64,000 nt of DNA from Methanobacteriota archaeon. GTDB lineage: Archaea > Thermoplasmatota > Thermoplasmata > UBA10834. Location of the stretch: NCBI GenBank assembly GCA_020348345.1, contig CP070748.1, positions 1,360,247 to 1,424,246 of the forward strand, read 5' to 3'. The first letter of the stretch is position 1, and each line of letters starts with the position of its first letter. The position numbers and the translations under genes are program-made. Below the pieces are notes generated by a model that searched no databases, was not told the DNA's origin, and was given only the letters and a program-made list of their open reading frames with translations. Positions 44,447 through 53,032 of the stretch are shown here, piece after piece.

Positions 44447-45250
44447 TTATTCCAGCAGACTTCGGATATCTTCCGAAAGCCGCTTGACGGATCGCATCCA
44501 ATCCTCGTTCCCGTCGATCTCGAAGACCGATTTGCCCAGCATGTCCGCACGCGCCACCGCCTCAGAGTATGGGAGAGAAGAGAACAGGGAGAGAGTATGT
44601 CGAGAGAGCATCGAGCGAATCAGATCCTCCTCTTCGGAGTTCCTGACACCGTTGGCCAAGATGGCGAAACGTCGCACCCCCATTTCCTTGGCCAACGCTG
44701 CAATGCGCTGACCGGTGTCGACAGCGCGCGCTCCTGGCTCGACCACGATCAACAACAAATCCACACCCCTGCACGTCGACCTGCCGAACTGTTCCAGTCC
44801 CGCCTCCATGTCCACCAGCACAGCCTCATCCCTTTCGAGGATAACGTGGTCGATAAGTCCCCTGAGGACTGCGTTCTCGGGACAGAAACAGCCGGTCCCT
44901 GCCGACCGTATCGTCCCCAGCACCATCAGCCTGACTCCGTCCGCACCGACCGCTGAATAGCCTTCGGGGATGTCGTCCACCCTCGGGTTGAGCTTGTAGA
45001 AGGGTCCAGTCTCCGCACCGGGACGCGCCCCTGTGCGCTCCTCGATCAGGTCGAGCTCCGCCGATATGGGTTTTGGAACGCGATCTGCAGGAACCTCCAG
45101 AATGGAATGCAGATGCGATGCGGGATCCGCGTCCACCGCGAGCACTTTGACGCCGTCCCTCGCCCAGATGCGGGCGATCGAGCCTACGACGGTGGTCTTG
45201 CCGACCCCGCCCTTGCCAGCCACCGCTATCTTGAATCCCAAAGCGCTCAC
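44447..45250 (-). CDS. cooC: CooC/AcsF-type nickel-insertion ATPase
   Basis: 267 residues. The P-loop AGKGGVGKTT is at 11-20, DADPASHLH follows, and the metal-binding Cys-x-Cys is Cys121/Cys123 in GTGCFCPENAVLRG. This is the CooC family, which inserts nickel into CODH or ACS with ATP. GTG 45250 directly abuts the cooT stop (TGAGTG), preceded by CGGAGGAAC. With the copy at 36853 the locus has two CooC proteins, perhaps one for each half of the fusion enzyme. Confidence 0.92.
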   Translation of the reverse strand: MSALGFKIAVAGKGGVGKTTVVGSIARIWARDGVKVLAVDADPASHLHSILEVPADRVPKPISAELDLIEERTGARPGAETGPFYKLNPRVDDIPEGYSAVGADGVRLMVLGTIRSAGTGCFCPENAVLRGLIDHVILERDEAVLVDMEAGLEQFGRSTCRGVDLLLIVVEPGARAVDTGQRIAALAKEMGVRRFAILANGVRNSEEEDLIRSMLSRHTLSLFSSLPYSEAVARADMLGKSVFEIDGNEDWMRSVKRLSEDIRSLLE

Positions 45251-45448
45251 TCAGTTCCTCCGACGCCTCAGAAGGATCTCGTGCTTGATAAGATTAGCCT
45301 CGTGCAGCTCCGCACCCTCGACCACCCGACGCTCTCCGAGGGTGTCGACGCAGACTACACCCTCTTCGGTGATGAGTACTCTCGCTGCCTCGGGCATGAT
45401 CATAGTGCGTTCCTCCCCGTCCAGCAGGAAGACCGTGGACTCACACAT
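45251..45448 (-). CDS. cooT: CooT-family nickel-binding protein
   Basis: A 65-residue protein beginning MCESTVFL and continuing through a small beta-barrel (VLITEEGVVCVDTLGERRVVEGAELHEANLIKHEILL), the CooT pattern. In Rhodospirillum CooT, Cys2 binds nickel in a dimer and helps CODH maturation; Cys2 is present here. A GGAGGT site precedes ATG 45448. It ends immediately at the cooC start, so the two are translated together. Confidence 0.88.
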   Translation of the reverse strand: MCESTVFLLDGEERTMIMPEAARVLITEEGVVCVDTLGERRVVEGAELHEANLIKHEILLRRRRN

Positions 45449-45486
45449 CGAACAACCTCCGCTGCAACTCCCAGCGCCAGCACGAA

Positions 45487-45891
45487 CTAGTCGACCGAGT
45501 ACTCGGCTATCTGACCGATCACTCGCTTCGCTCCCTCGTAGTCGTCAACGCCGAAGACGAACCGAAGCCTGTCGTCCTCCTGGCCGCTGAGGTAGCTGGT
45601 TTCGAGGCAGACGCCGGCAGCGACGAGCGCACGAGCGGCCTTCATCCATTGTCCCGGCTTGTTATACATCTCGACAACCAGAACCTTCCTCTCGGCGAAC
45701 GGCAGGTCCGCCTTAATGAAGGTCCGTCGACACTCCTCCTCGCATCCAGTGAGGAACTTGATCACATACCTGTCATCCACCTTGGCGGTCGCGATCGTGT
45801 CAAGGTTCACTTGGTGGTCGGCTAGCAGGTTGAAGGCGATCAGCAGATCCTCGCTTGATCCGTTGACGGACAGCTCGAATTCAGTCGTCAT
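45487..45891 (-). CDS. ACT-domain protein in the CODH/ACS locus
   Basis: 134 residues with two ACT-like halves: FELSVNGSSEDLLIAFNLLADHQ with a following RYVIKFLTG strand, then KVLVVEMYNKPGQWMKAARALVAAG with RLRFVFGVDD. ATG 45891 has GGGGAGTT upstream; the frame is open further up, but the coding signal ends there. ACT pairs bind amino acids or other small ligands and regulate enzymes. It is the first gene of the ACT-cooT-cooC group, 38 bases before cooT, and may sense a metabolite for the acetyl-CoA pathway. Confidence 0.8.
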   Translation of the reverse strand: MTTEFELSVNGSSEDLLIAFNLLADHQVNLDTIATAKVDDRYVIKFLTGCEEECRRTFIKADLPFAERKVLVVEMYNKPGQWMKAARALVAAGVCLETSYLSGQEDDRLRFVFGVDDYEGAKRVIGQIAEYSVD

Positions 45892-46092
45892 TGAGAACTC
45901 CCCCTGATAGTGGTGCGACTGTAATACGATTCTATCTATTTTACTGTGTACCCATCCATATGATAAGCAGGGCGGTAGCGGATTCCAAATCTCATACGCA
46001 CGCGTCGCCTCGTTCAAATAGACGAGAACCCGACCACAACTCAGATTACGAGCTGCTACAATGACCTCACTTGACAGGACGAGGGATCACCG

Positions 46093-46854
46093 GTGCCGGC
46101 ATCGTTCGACAGGATAGCCGACCGCTACGATGAAACACGGGCTCTTGACGAGAGCGTATTGCAGCGCATAGCGGAGGAGCTGGAACGCGAGCTGACGACG
46201 AGCAGTCGCATACTCGAGACGGGCGTGGGAACGGGAAGGATCGCAGCGCCTCTTCAGAGGTGTGGGTTCGATATTGTGGGCCTGGACATCTCGAGGAAGA
46301 TGCTTTCGAGAGCTATCGAGAAGGATGTTTCGACCGTCCTGCTCGCGGACATCACCGCGCTTCCGTTCATGGACGACTCATTCGATCATGTGCTGAGCGT
46401 CCACGTGACCCATCTCATAGGGGATTGGATTGCAGCGTTGCAGGAGATGTCGAGAGTGGCGTCGAACAGATTCGTGGCCGTAGTGAGCGACAGAGAAGGC
46501 TGCGACGTGAGAGCTATGGGGCGAGTCTATGAGGATAGATGCGCGGAGATGGGCTTCGAGGTGGCGCATCCCGGGATCGAGGAGCAGGACATAGCAGATG
46601 TCGCGGCCCCGTTCCGAACAGTTCATGTCGCTGATGTCGAAGATGGGATGAGCTCTGCTGAGGCCATCGAGAGGTACAGATCAAGAACCTACTCGGATCA
46701 ATGGAACGTTCCAGACGACGTCCATGAATACGCCGTCGACGGTCTTCTCGAGCTGTTCGAGCATGGCTCCGATCTCAAACGCAGAGAGCAGATCTCCATG
46801 ATGGTTTGGCACGTGGAGGACATCCGAAAGGGCCTTCTGGAGCTGAGGCGCTGA
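46093..46854 (+). CDS. Class I SAM-dependent methyltransferase
   Basis: 253 residues: FDRIADRYDETR at the start, motif I as ILETGVGTGRIAAPL, VGLDISRKML, and DITALPFMDDSFDHVLSVHV as motif II/III. The C-terminal part resembles UbiE-like small-molecule methyltransferases, but the substrate is not evident. The start is GTG 46093, with GAGGGATCACC upstream. It is divergent from the ACT-domain gene. Confidence 0.83.
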   Translation: MPASFDRIADRYDETRALDESVLQRIAEELERELTTSSRILETGVGTGRIAAPLQRCGFDIVGLDISRKMLSRAIEKDVSTVLLADITALPFMDDSFDHVLSVHVTHLIGDWIAALQEMSRVASNRFVAVVSDREGCDVRAMGRVYEDRCAEMGFEVAHPGIEEQDIADVAAPFRTVHVADVEDGMSSAEAIERYRSRTYSDQWNVPDDVHEYAVDGLLELFEHGSDLKRREQISMMVWHVEDIRKGLLELRR

Positions 46855-46895
46855 GGATCAAGGCAAACCACTTTCGCCTGCCCGTAGCGAATCGG

Positions 46896-46903
46896 TTTAT
46901 ATG
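46896..46903 (+). promoter_or_regulatory. TATA box of the RPA operon
   Basis: TTTATATG in CGGTTTATATGCGC, 69 bases before ATG 46972. It predicts a transcript start near 46925 and a leader of about 47 bases that contains the AAGGGGG ribosome-binding site. Confidence 0.55.
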
Positions 46904-46971
46904 CGCGGACCATGTTTGACATCTAGCGGCAGAGGTATCAAACGGCCGCTCGAAAGACAAGGGGGTTTGAC

Positions 46972-48291
46972 ATGGAAGAGAACAAGCTAGCGCCCCACGT
47001 TCAGGAAATCAACAGGGCGCTCGGAAACAAGTTATCGGAGAAGGACATAGAAGAGGAGCTGCAGCACTACATAGAGGTGTACAAGCTCAGCGTCCCAATG
47101 GCCAAGAAGACCATCGTCAAGAAGCACGGCGGAGATGCAAGCAGCTTCTCCACCGGATTCCAGAGGAAGCTGGCAGAATTGAGACCAAACGAGCCGAACG
47201 TCGACTTCCTCGCGAGAGTACTCACCGCGAACGACAAAACGATAGAGGTGAAGGGAGAGAAGAAGAACATAGTGTACGGCCTTCTGGGCGACGAATCGAC
47301 GACATTGCCGTACACAGTCTGGGAGCCTCAGGGGCTGGAGTTTTCGAAGGGCGATGTCGTCTCGGTAAAGGGAGCATACACTCGGGAATATCGTGGCAGA
47401 GTCGAGGTGCACTTCGGGAACAGGGTGACTGTCAAGAAAGAGGATTCGTCCACCATCGAGGCCGAGGAGGTCGCTCAGGGGCCTCCCAGGATCGCCACCG
47501 TTGGCCAGATAAGAGATGGCATGGGGTACGTGGAGACCAAGGGCCGCCTGCTCTCCGTTGAGGAGAGGGATGTCAACGTCCAGGGAGAGAAGAAGACCAT
47601 CTACTCTGGCGCCATAGCGGATGCGACGGGCAAGATACAGTACACCGCATGGTCGGACTTCAAGCTAAAGCAGGGGGAACTACTGAAGATATCCAAGGCT
47701 ACGGTGAGGAGCTGGAGGGGCATTCCGCAGCTCAACTTCGACGACCGAGCGGATGTCACCAGGATCAGCGGAGATTTCCCCACGGTAGAAGAGCTCAGCA
47801 AGACTGGCATCACACCAATATCTGACATAGCGTCCCGGGGAGGAGCGGCCGACGTATCCATCAGAGGTACCATCATAGAGGTACGGGACGGCTCCGGACT
47901 GATAATGCGCTGTCCGGAGTGCAAGCGAGCGCTCCAGAAGGGCACGTGCAAAGTCCACGGCCGCATAGAAGGGTTCCCCGACCTCAGAATCAAAGCGATC
48001 ATCGATGATGGCTCTGGCTCCGTCAGCGCGATTCTGGGACGGGAGCTGACCGAGAAGCTCTCAGGCTTCACACTTGAGGAGTGCATGGAGAAGGCGCAGA
48101 AATCGATGTCGTTCGATTCGATCAAGGATGCGATGGACGACATGCTCGCCTTCAAGGTCGTCGATGCTGTTGGCAACGTGACCGCCGACGCTTACGGCCT
48201 GTCCATGATAGTGAAGGAGGCTGACCTCAAGACCCCGGAAGTGAGGGAGGAAGTCGAGAGGCTTCTCGTGGAGCTGGAGGGAGGACGATGA
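46972..48291 (+). CDS. rpa: Replication protein A (single-stranded DNA-binding protein)
   Basis: 439 residues. A helical N-terminal region (about 1-70) is followed by OB folds at about 75-160, 175-265 and 285-370. The last contains a zinc finger, CPECKRALQKGTCKVHG (C-x2-C-x8-C-x2-H), typical of euryarchaeal RPA41-like proteins. It coats single-stranded DNA in replication and repair. The next gene overlaps its stop by four bases and encodes the usual RPA-associated partner. Confidence 0.92.
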   Translation: MEENKLAPHVQEINRALGNKLSEKDIEEELQHYIEVYKLSVPMAKKTIVKKHGGDASSFSTGFQRKLAELRPNEPNVDFLARVLTANDKTIEVKGEKKNIVYGLLGDESTTLPYTVWEPQGLEFSKGDVVSVKGAYTREYRGRVEVHFGNRVTVKKEDSSTIEAEEVAQGPPRIATVGQIRDGMGYVETKGRLLSVEERDVNVQGEKKTIYSGAIADATGKIQYTAWSDFKLKQGELLKISKATVRSWRGIPQLNFDDRADVTRISGDFPTVEELSKTGITPISDIASRGGAADVSIRGTIIEVRDGSGLIMRCPECKRALQKGTCKVHGRIEGFPDLRIKAIIDDGSGSVSAILGRELTEKLSGFTLEECMEKAQKSMSFDSIKDAMDDMLAFKVVDAVGNVTADAYGLSMIVKEADLKTPEVREEVERLLVELEGGR

Positions 48292-49232
48292 ACGCCCGCG
48301 AGGTCTCGTGGCGCGTCTTCGCCGAGGAGTTCGCTTCCTCAACTATGGAACATTCGGGGGAGGGCGAGAAGCCTGTGTCCTACATCGTCACGCCGTTGGG
48401 CGCGCGGATCAACAGGATGCTCGTTGTCGGCGTTGCCACCGAGGTCGAGGATGTAGGAGAGGAGGGCAAGCCGCGGTATCGCGCGCGAATCGCGGATCAG
48501 ACCGGCGAGTTCTACGTCTCCGCCGGCGAGTACCAACCCGAAGCGGCGGCAGCGCTCTCGAAGATAGCGCCACCCGCCTTCGTGGCGGTCGTCGGCAAGA
48601 GCAGGGCGTATTCGCCCGAGGAGGGCGTGACATATCTGAGCATACGCCCCGAACGGATATCGGAGGTGGATGCCAGCGCTCGCGACCACTGGTTGCTGGA
48701 GACTGCAAAGAGCACTGCCATGAGGATAGAGGCTATGCAGGAAGCGCTCAACATGTCGCAGCCCACTGCTGGGGAGCTTATGAGGCTCGGATATCCCGAG
48801 AATCTCGCCGAGGGAGCCGTATTGGCTGTCGATCATTACCGCGATGTCGACCTCGATCGTTTCAGGGATGTCGTGAAGGATGCCCTCAGGAGCATACTTC
48901 CGGAGAGTGAAACGAGAATCACAGAAGTAGGAGCGTCGGTCCCGCAGCCTGCTGGTAAACCGCACTTGCCGAACGGCGCTGCGGACAAGAAGGAGGCGCT
49001 CCCCGCAGACGATGAGTTGCAGGAGCTAGAGGTCGGGGCGGACGAGGAGGAGACCGTTCTGAGCATCATAGATGCTGTGGACGGCGGCTCGAAGGGCGCA
49101 CAATGGGACAGGATAGTCGAGGAGGCGGCGAAAAAGAACATCGACAAGGTGAGGCTCGAGGAGATAATCTCCAACCTCCTGGACAAGGGAGAGGTCTACG
49201 AGCCCGAGCTCGGCCTGATGAAGAGAATATAG
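48288..49232 (+). CDS. RPA-associated protein (COG3390)
   Basis: 314 residues beginning NAREVSWRVFAEEF, with an OB fold at about 30-120 (YIVTPLGARINRMLVVGVAT and the YLSIRPERI strand), as in the euryarchaeal RPA-associated protein encoded with RPA. The C-terminal part after about 195 is acidic and ends in a winged-helix-like segment (KVRLEEIISNLLDKGEVYEPELG). It forms complexes with RPA in haloarchaea and others. It is translationally coupled to rpa by a four-base overlap. Confidence 0.88.
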   Translation: MNAREVSWRVFAEEFASSTMEHSGEGEKPVSYIVTPLGARINRMLVVGVATEVEDVGEEGKPRYRARIADQTGEFYVSAGEYQPEAAAALSKIAPPAFVAVVGKSRAYSPEEGVTYLSIRPERISEVDASARDHWLLETAKSTAMRIEAMQEALNMSQPTAGELMRLGYPENLAEGAVLAVDHYRDVDLDRFRDVVKDALRSILPESETRITEVGASVPQPAGKPHLPNGAADKKEALPADDELQELEVGADEEETVLSIIDAVDGGSKGAQWDRIVEEAAKKNIDKVRLEEIISNLLDKGEVYEPELGLMKRI

Positions 49233-49281
49233 AAAATCGGCGCAAAGGGGTTTCTGCGGTCGAATTCCTCAACCGCATGCC

Positions 49282-49728
49282 TCAGCTGCTGAACTCGTCC
49301 TTGGACACCGCCACGAGTATAAGGCCGATCAGACCTAGTATCGACGGTATCGTCAGGATTCCCGCCAGCAACGCCAAGACGAAGCTCTTCTTCTGAATGG
49401 CGTATACGCCGCCGAGCAGCGCCAGAATTCCCAGAACCAATAGGATGGCTCCGCAGACGACCGCGATTGCGCCTTCGCCGACGTCAAACCAGGAACCCAC
49501 AGCTCCGCCGGCGACCAGGAGTCCTCCGCCGACAAAGTATCCTATGCTGGCGAGGATTATCAGTATACCGCCGACCAGCGGCATTGCGCTATCCTTCTTC
49601 TGAGCCTGAGCTGGAGCCATTACGGTTCTGAAGTCGTGTCCGCAGTATGGGCATACGTTGGCATCCCATGCTATCGATCGCCCGCAAGACACACAATTCC
49701 TGGGCTGCTGGGCTTGCGCCTCAGACAT
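49282..49728 (-). CDS. Zinc-ribbon membrane protein (paralogue 1)
   Basis: 148 residues. The N-terminal zinc ribbon CVSCGRSIAWDANVCPYCGHDF is followed by a short linker and four hydrophobic helices (from SAMPLVGGILIILASI to ILTIPSILGLIGLILVAV). It ends in SKDEFSS. It is a clear paralogue of the next gene on this strand, with the same ribbon, linker and last helix. The function is unknown; the ribbon would lie in the cytoplasm. Confidence 0.75.
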   Translation of the reverse strand: MSEAQAQQPRNCVSCGRSIAWDANVCPYCGHDFRTVMAPAQAQKKDSAMPLVGGILIILASIGYFVGGGLLVAGGAVGSWFDVGEGAIAVVCGAILLVLGILALLGGVYAIQKKSFVLALLAGILTIPSILGLIGLILVAVSKDEFSS

Positions 49729-49860
49729 AGTTCACCTTCCCTTTTCTCGAGCGAAGCTCTCGAGGCCATCGCTCTATCCCCGAAAGGACTCTGGGCGTTA
49801 TAAAACGATTGCCGTTACTCTGAGTCATCTGGCACCAGTCGCCATGCTATCCAAGGCGAG

Positions 49861-50376
49861 TCACTCGAAATCCTTTTTCGATATGATGATCAAGATCAGG
49901 CCCACCAATCCGAGAATCCCGCCGATGAGATAGCCCATTCCTATGAATCCGAAGACGCCACCGACGACGGAAATGGCGAACTGCTTGCGCATCAGCGCAA
50001 AAGCACCTCCGATGACGGCAATCGCGCCGAACACTATGCCGATGAAGCCGCAGGCTTCGAGGATGCCTTCCAAGTCGGCAGGCGTGAAGTCGGTGTCGCT
50101 CATCCCGGGGTAGTCCAGACGCTCGATATCAGAGGGTTCTATCAGGATGAACGTCACAGCCATGATCACCGCCAGAACGCCCGCTATGATCACGAGCACT
50201 CCACCGATAACAGGCATGCTGGACTTCTTCTTTACTGGTTGAGGTTGAATGAATCTGTAATCGTGTCCGCAATAGGGGCAAACGTTCGAATCCCAACTCA
50301 ATTCCCGACCACATGACACACAGCTCCGCGATGAAGAAGGCGCTTCAGCAGGAGGTGGCCAATCTGATGTAGGCAA
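49861..50376 (-). CDS. Zinc-ribbon membrane protein (paralogue 2)
   Basis: 171 residues with the zinc ribbon CVSCGRELSWDSNVCPYCGHDY, a KKKSSMPVIGG linker and four helices ending in SKKDFE. It differs from its neighbour by an acidic insertion of about 30 residues between helices one and two (EPSDIERLDYPGMSDTDF). The tandem arrangement shows a local duplication. The acidic loop would be outside the cell if the ribbon is inside. Confidence 0.75.
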   Translation of the reverse strand: MPTSDWPPPAEAPSSSRSCVSCGRELSWDSNVCPYCGHDYRFIQPQPVKKKSSMPVIGGVLVIIAGVLAVIMAVTFILIEPSDIERLDYPGMSDTDFTPADLEGILEACGFIGIVFGAIAVIGGAFALMRKQFAISVVGGVFGFIGMGYLIGGILGLVGLILIIISKKDFE

Positions 50377-50447
50377 TCACTTCACCCTCTTGATTTAGAC
50401 GCGTTGGAGGCGCGCCGCGCCTTTTGAATGGCAGCGGCGGTATATCA

Positions 50448-51014
50448 TCATTTGCCGCTAGGCTCGTCGTCACCTTCAACTTCGTGTGCATCACCCGGAG
50501 CAGATTCCTCAGTCTTGAACGCCAGTAGGAACTGTGCGAGAAGGAGGGCGAGGGCACCGCCCGCGCAAATCCCGGTCGCGAGCCTGAGAGCATTAACAGA
50601 CTCGTATGAGGATATCAGCTGCAAACCCCCGTCGACGCCAAGAGGCACCAACCCTATGAGCAGCAAGAATGGGTTTATCGTAAGCCTGAAGAAGAGAGCG
50701 AAGACCGATGCAAAAGCAAGACCGACAAACAATCCTAGGTCCCTTGCACAGAAGGGCATCTGGTTGTCGTTCAGGAAGTAACTCCTGTCGGCGAGCTGGT
50801 GGCATTGTGCATCACCTATACGGTACACTGCGCGAGGTAGGATGTCCATCTCTGAGATGACCTCCGCGTTGTCGATATAACCAACTCTCCCGGACAGGTC
50901 TGTAATAGTCCCGCTGGGCACCAAGAACGGTGAAACCATAACGAGCGCCAACCACGAAACAGTCAGGGCGGACATCACGAGGATTGCGAGTGATGTGATT
51001 CTCGGAAAACGCAT
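50448..51014 (-). CDS. DUF2085-family membrane protein
   Basis: 188 residues with about four helices. The DUF2085 signature is present: AQCHQLADRSYF followed by NQMPFCARDLGLFVGL, with its conserved Cys-His-Gln and Cys-Ala-Arg-Asp. A first helix (SLAILVMSALTVSWLALVMV) and an Asp/Glu-rich tail flank the domain. The two Cys motifs lie in a loop and could bind metal or heme; the family's function is unknown. It is followed upstream on this strand by the Memo gene, 36 bases away. Confidence 0.8.
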   Translation of the reverse strand: MRFPRITSLAILVMSALTVSWLALVMVSPFLVPSGTITDLSGRVGYIDNAEVISEMDILPRAVYRIGDAQCHQLADRSYFLNDNQMPFCARDLGLFVGLAFASVFALFFRLTINPFLLLIGLVPLGVDGGLQLISSYESVNALRLATGICAGGALALLLAQFLLAFKTEESAPGDAHEVEGDDEPSGK

Positions 51015-51050
51015 CGGTCCACCCTACTGATTCTTCTTCGCGTCGAGCAT

Positions 51051-51872
51051 TCATGACTTCTTCTCGACCACCAGAGAGGCGTAGCCGACAACGTCATTCA
51101 TCGGCCTAACATCGCCAGATGTGGCGTATTTCAGCATGCGAACTCCTCCACCCTTGCATGCGGTGATCATGGCCATCACGGGGCCGTAGCCACACATCGA
51201 TATGTTCTCGTCGAGGACGACCTCATAGAGCGCCTTCGCGTCCATGCGCTCGATGGCGTCCAGGGCCATGTGATCCTTCGTCTTGGCAGTCTCGGGCGTC
51301 ACATAGTGAGACATGTCGGAGGACGCTATAACCACTGCATCGCGCCCTCTAATGGCCTCCCGAACCGTTTCGCCGACGGAAAAAGCAGCGTCGAAGTCCT
51401 GTAGTGCCATGGTAATCGGCACGAACTTGAAATCGCTCGACAAGTACTGAAGAAACGGCAGTTGTACCTCGATTGAATGCTCGTAGAAGTGAGCTTGTGG
51501 GTCAACATCTATGAGATCTTTCCTGAGCGCCTCAGCGAGCTCGGCATCGACCTTTGCCACACCCATTGGCGTCTCGAAGTCTTCCAGTGTGAGAGCGATT
51601 CCAGATCCTGCTCCTGTGTGGTTGGGCCCGATCATCACGAATGTCTCAGGGAAGCCGTCTGCCGCGATCGAACTGAACAGATGCGCAGCGACCGGGCCGG
51701 AGAACATGTAACCGGCGTGAGGAGACATCGCGCCGATTATCCCCCTAGGCCCATCCTGAACCTTCGGGATCGCCTGCGGTCCCAGAGGGCTTTTGAAACA
51801 CTCCTCTATCTGCGCCACGAGGTCTTTTCGGCTGCCGGCATAGAACTGCCCAGCGACAGCGGGACTTCTCAT
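51051..51872 (-). CDS. Memo-family protein (AmmeMemoRadiSam system protein B)
   Basis: 273 residues starting MRSPAVAGQFYAGS, with the metal-site motifs SPHAGYMFSGPVAAH, GPNHTG and SSDMSHY and the EHSIEVQLPFLQ segment. Memo has the fold of class III extradiol dioxygenases with bound metal; the archaeal role is unknown. It stands 72 bases after rps2, in the arrangement rpoK-rps2-memo that is common in archaea. Confidence 0.92.
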   Translation of the reverse strand: MRSPAVAGQFYAGSRKDLVAQIEECFKSPLGPQAIPKVQDGPRGIIGAMSPHAGYMFSGPVAAHLFSSIAADGFPETFVMIGPNHTGAGSGIALTLEDFETPMGVAKVDAELAEALRKDLIDVDPQAHFYEHSIEVQLPFLQYLSSDFKFVPITMALQDFDAAFSVGETVREAIRGRDAVVIASSDMSHYVTPETAKTKDHMALDAIERMDAKALYEVVLDENISMCGYGPVMAMITACKGGGVRMLKYATSGDVRPMNDVVGYASLVVEKKS

Positions 51873-51944
51873 CGATACCTCCCCTTCCAGAGACTGAAAT
51901 GGCTCAGGCTGTGTAATAGGTTTTCCCAGAAATGTCCTGTATCT

Positions 51945-52586
51945 CTACAGAGCCGCTTCGAATTCCTCGACAGGAGTCTTGAAGTCCTCGTCAGCCTGAA
52001 TGGCACCTTTGGCCTTGAGAACTTCTCTCGTCAGAAGCCAGTATACCGTCGCGAGCGCGCGTCTGCCTTTGTTGTTGGACGGCACGACGAGATCGACGTT
52101 CCTCGTCTCGTTGTTTGCATCGCATACGGCAACTATCGGTATTCCTATGCTCAGCGCCTCGGACAGGGCCTGATCGTCTGCCGCGGGATCCGTCACGACC
52201 ACGACCTCAGGCTCCACGAACGCAGGCAGTATGGGGTTGGTCAGGGACCCAGGAACGAACCTGCCAGCGACAACCATCGTCCCTACAGCCTTCGCGAAGG
52301 TCTTGGCGGGCTTCTGGCCGTACTGTCTCGCGGAAACGACCAACACGCGCTCGGGAGGGTATCTCGCCAGGAATCTTGCGGCGACACGAATCCTCTCGTC
52401 GGTCTTCTTCACATCGAGTACATAAAGGCCATCGGACCGAACCTTGAATATGAAATCCTTCATGTCGGCGCTCTTCTGTTGAGTGCCGATGTGTACTCCG
52501 GAGGTGAGGTAAACATCCTCTGGTATGAGAAGGTGAGATCCCAGCTCCTCCGCCCCGTTTGTCTCAGTAACAGCTTGCTCCTCCAT
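51945..52586 (-). CDS. rps2: Small-subunit ribosomal protein S2 (uS2)
   Basis: 213 residues of archaeal uS2: [69 protein letters not shown] and [21 protein letters not shown] 52586 has GGAGATC upstream and lies ten bases after the rpoK stop, so the two genes are one operon. Confidence 0.95.
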   Translation of the reverse strand: MEEQAVTETNGAEELGSHLLIPEDVYLTSGVHIGTQQKSADMKDFIFKVRSDGLYVLDVKKTDERIRVAARFLARYPPERVLVVSARQYGQKPAKTFAKAVGTMVVAGRFVPGSLTNPILPAFVEPEVVVVTDPAADDQALSEALSIGIPIVAVCDANNETRNVDLVVPSNNKGRRALATVYWLLTREVLKAKGAIQADEDFKTPVEEFEAAL

Positions 52587-52595
52587 CTGATCTCC

Positions 52596-52769
52596 TCAAC
52601 CTTCTCTTTTGACGGTCATGGGGATGACGTCCTCATTATACTCCATGATTGATATCTCGATGGGGTCGATTAGATCATCAGGCACATCGACAAGTATCGG
52701 TGCGCCCATGCTTATCTGCAAGGCCCGGGCGCCGACAATCCGCGCCCTCTCAAACCGAGTATACCTCAC
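52596..52769 (-). CDS. rpoK: RNA polymerase subunit K (Rpo6/RpoK)
   Basis: A 57-residue protein, short but unmistakable: [20 protein letters not shown] then the APILVDVP segment and VIPMTVKR at the end. This is the omega/Rpb6-like subunit that clamps the largest polymerase subunit during assembly. The start is GTG 52769, with GAGAGGT upstream. Position before rps2 and memo is the conserved archaeal order. Confidence 0.93.
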   Translation of the reverse strand: MRYTRFERARIVGARALQISMGAPILVDVPDDLIDPIEISIMEYNEDVIPMTVKREG

Positions 52770-52811
52770 GGTGACAACCTCTCTGTGGAGTTATCCCCTA
52801 AAATATGACCC

Positions 52812-52822
52812 CTTTATATACG
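52812..52822 (-). promoter_or_regulatory. TATA box of the rpoK-rps2-memo operon
   Basis: CGTATATAAAG on the minus strand. The expected transcript start near 52791 gives a leader of about 22 bases that contains the ribosome-binding site. Confidence 0.7.
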
Positions 52823-53032
52823 TTTGGGGAGTTTGGATTTCGACGGTCGGTCGGAATCGCTGAATTACGAGCTCTCCCGGTGAGCACGTCACCGCCGACT
52901 TGTGCCGAGGCCATTACGGTAATCGTATCCTCATGTTCGAATTCGGCAGGTTCTGGCCGGTTCCTTGCGAAGGACCGCCGCAATCGATTTATCAAGCATG
53001 TGCTTACAGTTCAAACAAGGAAAGGGATTCTG

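Noticed and set aside
52805-53032. N-terminal extension of the class III aminotransferase
   Set aside because: The extended frame starts inside the divergent rpoK promoter and lacks a ribosome-binding site; ATG 53033 has one and matches the family start.
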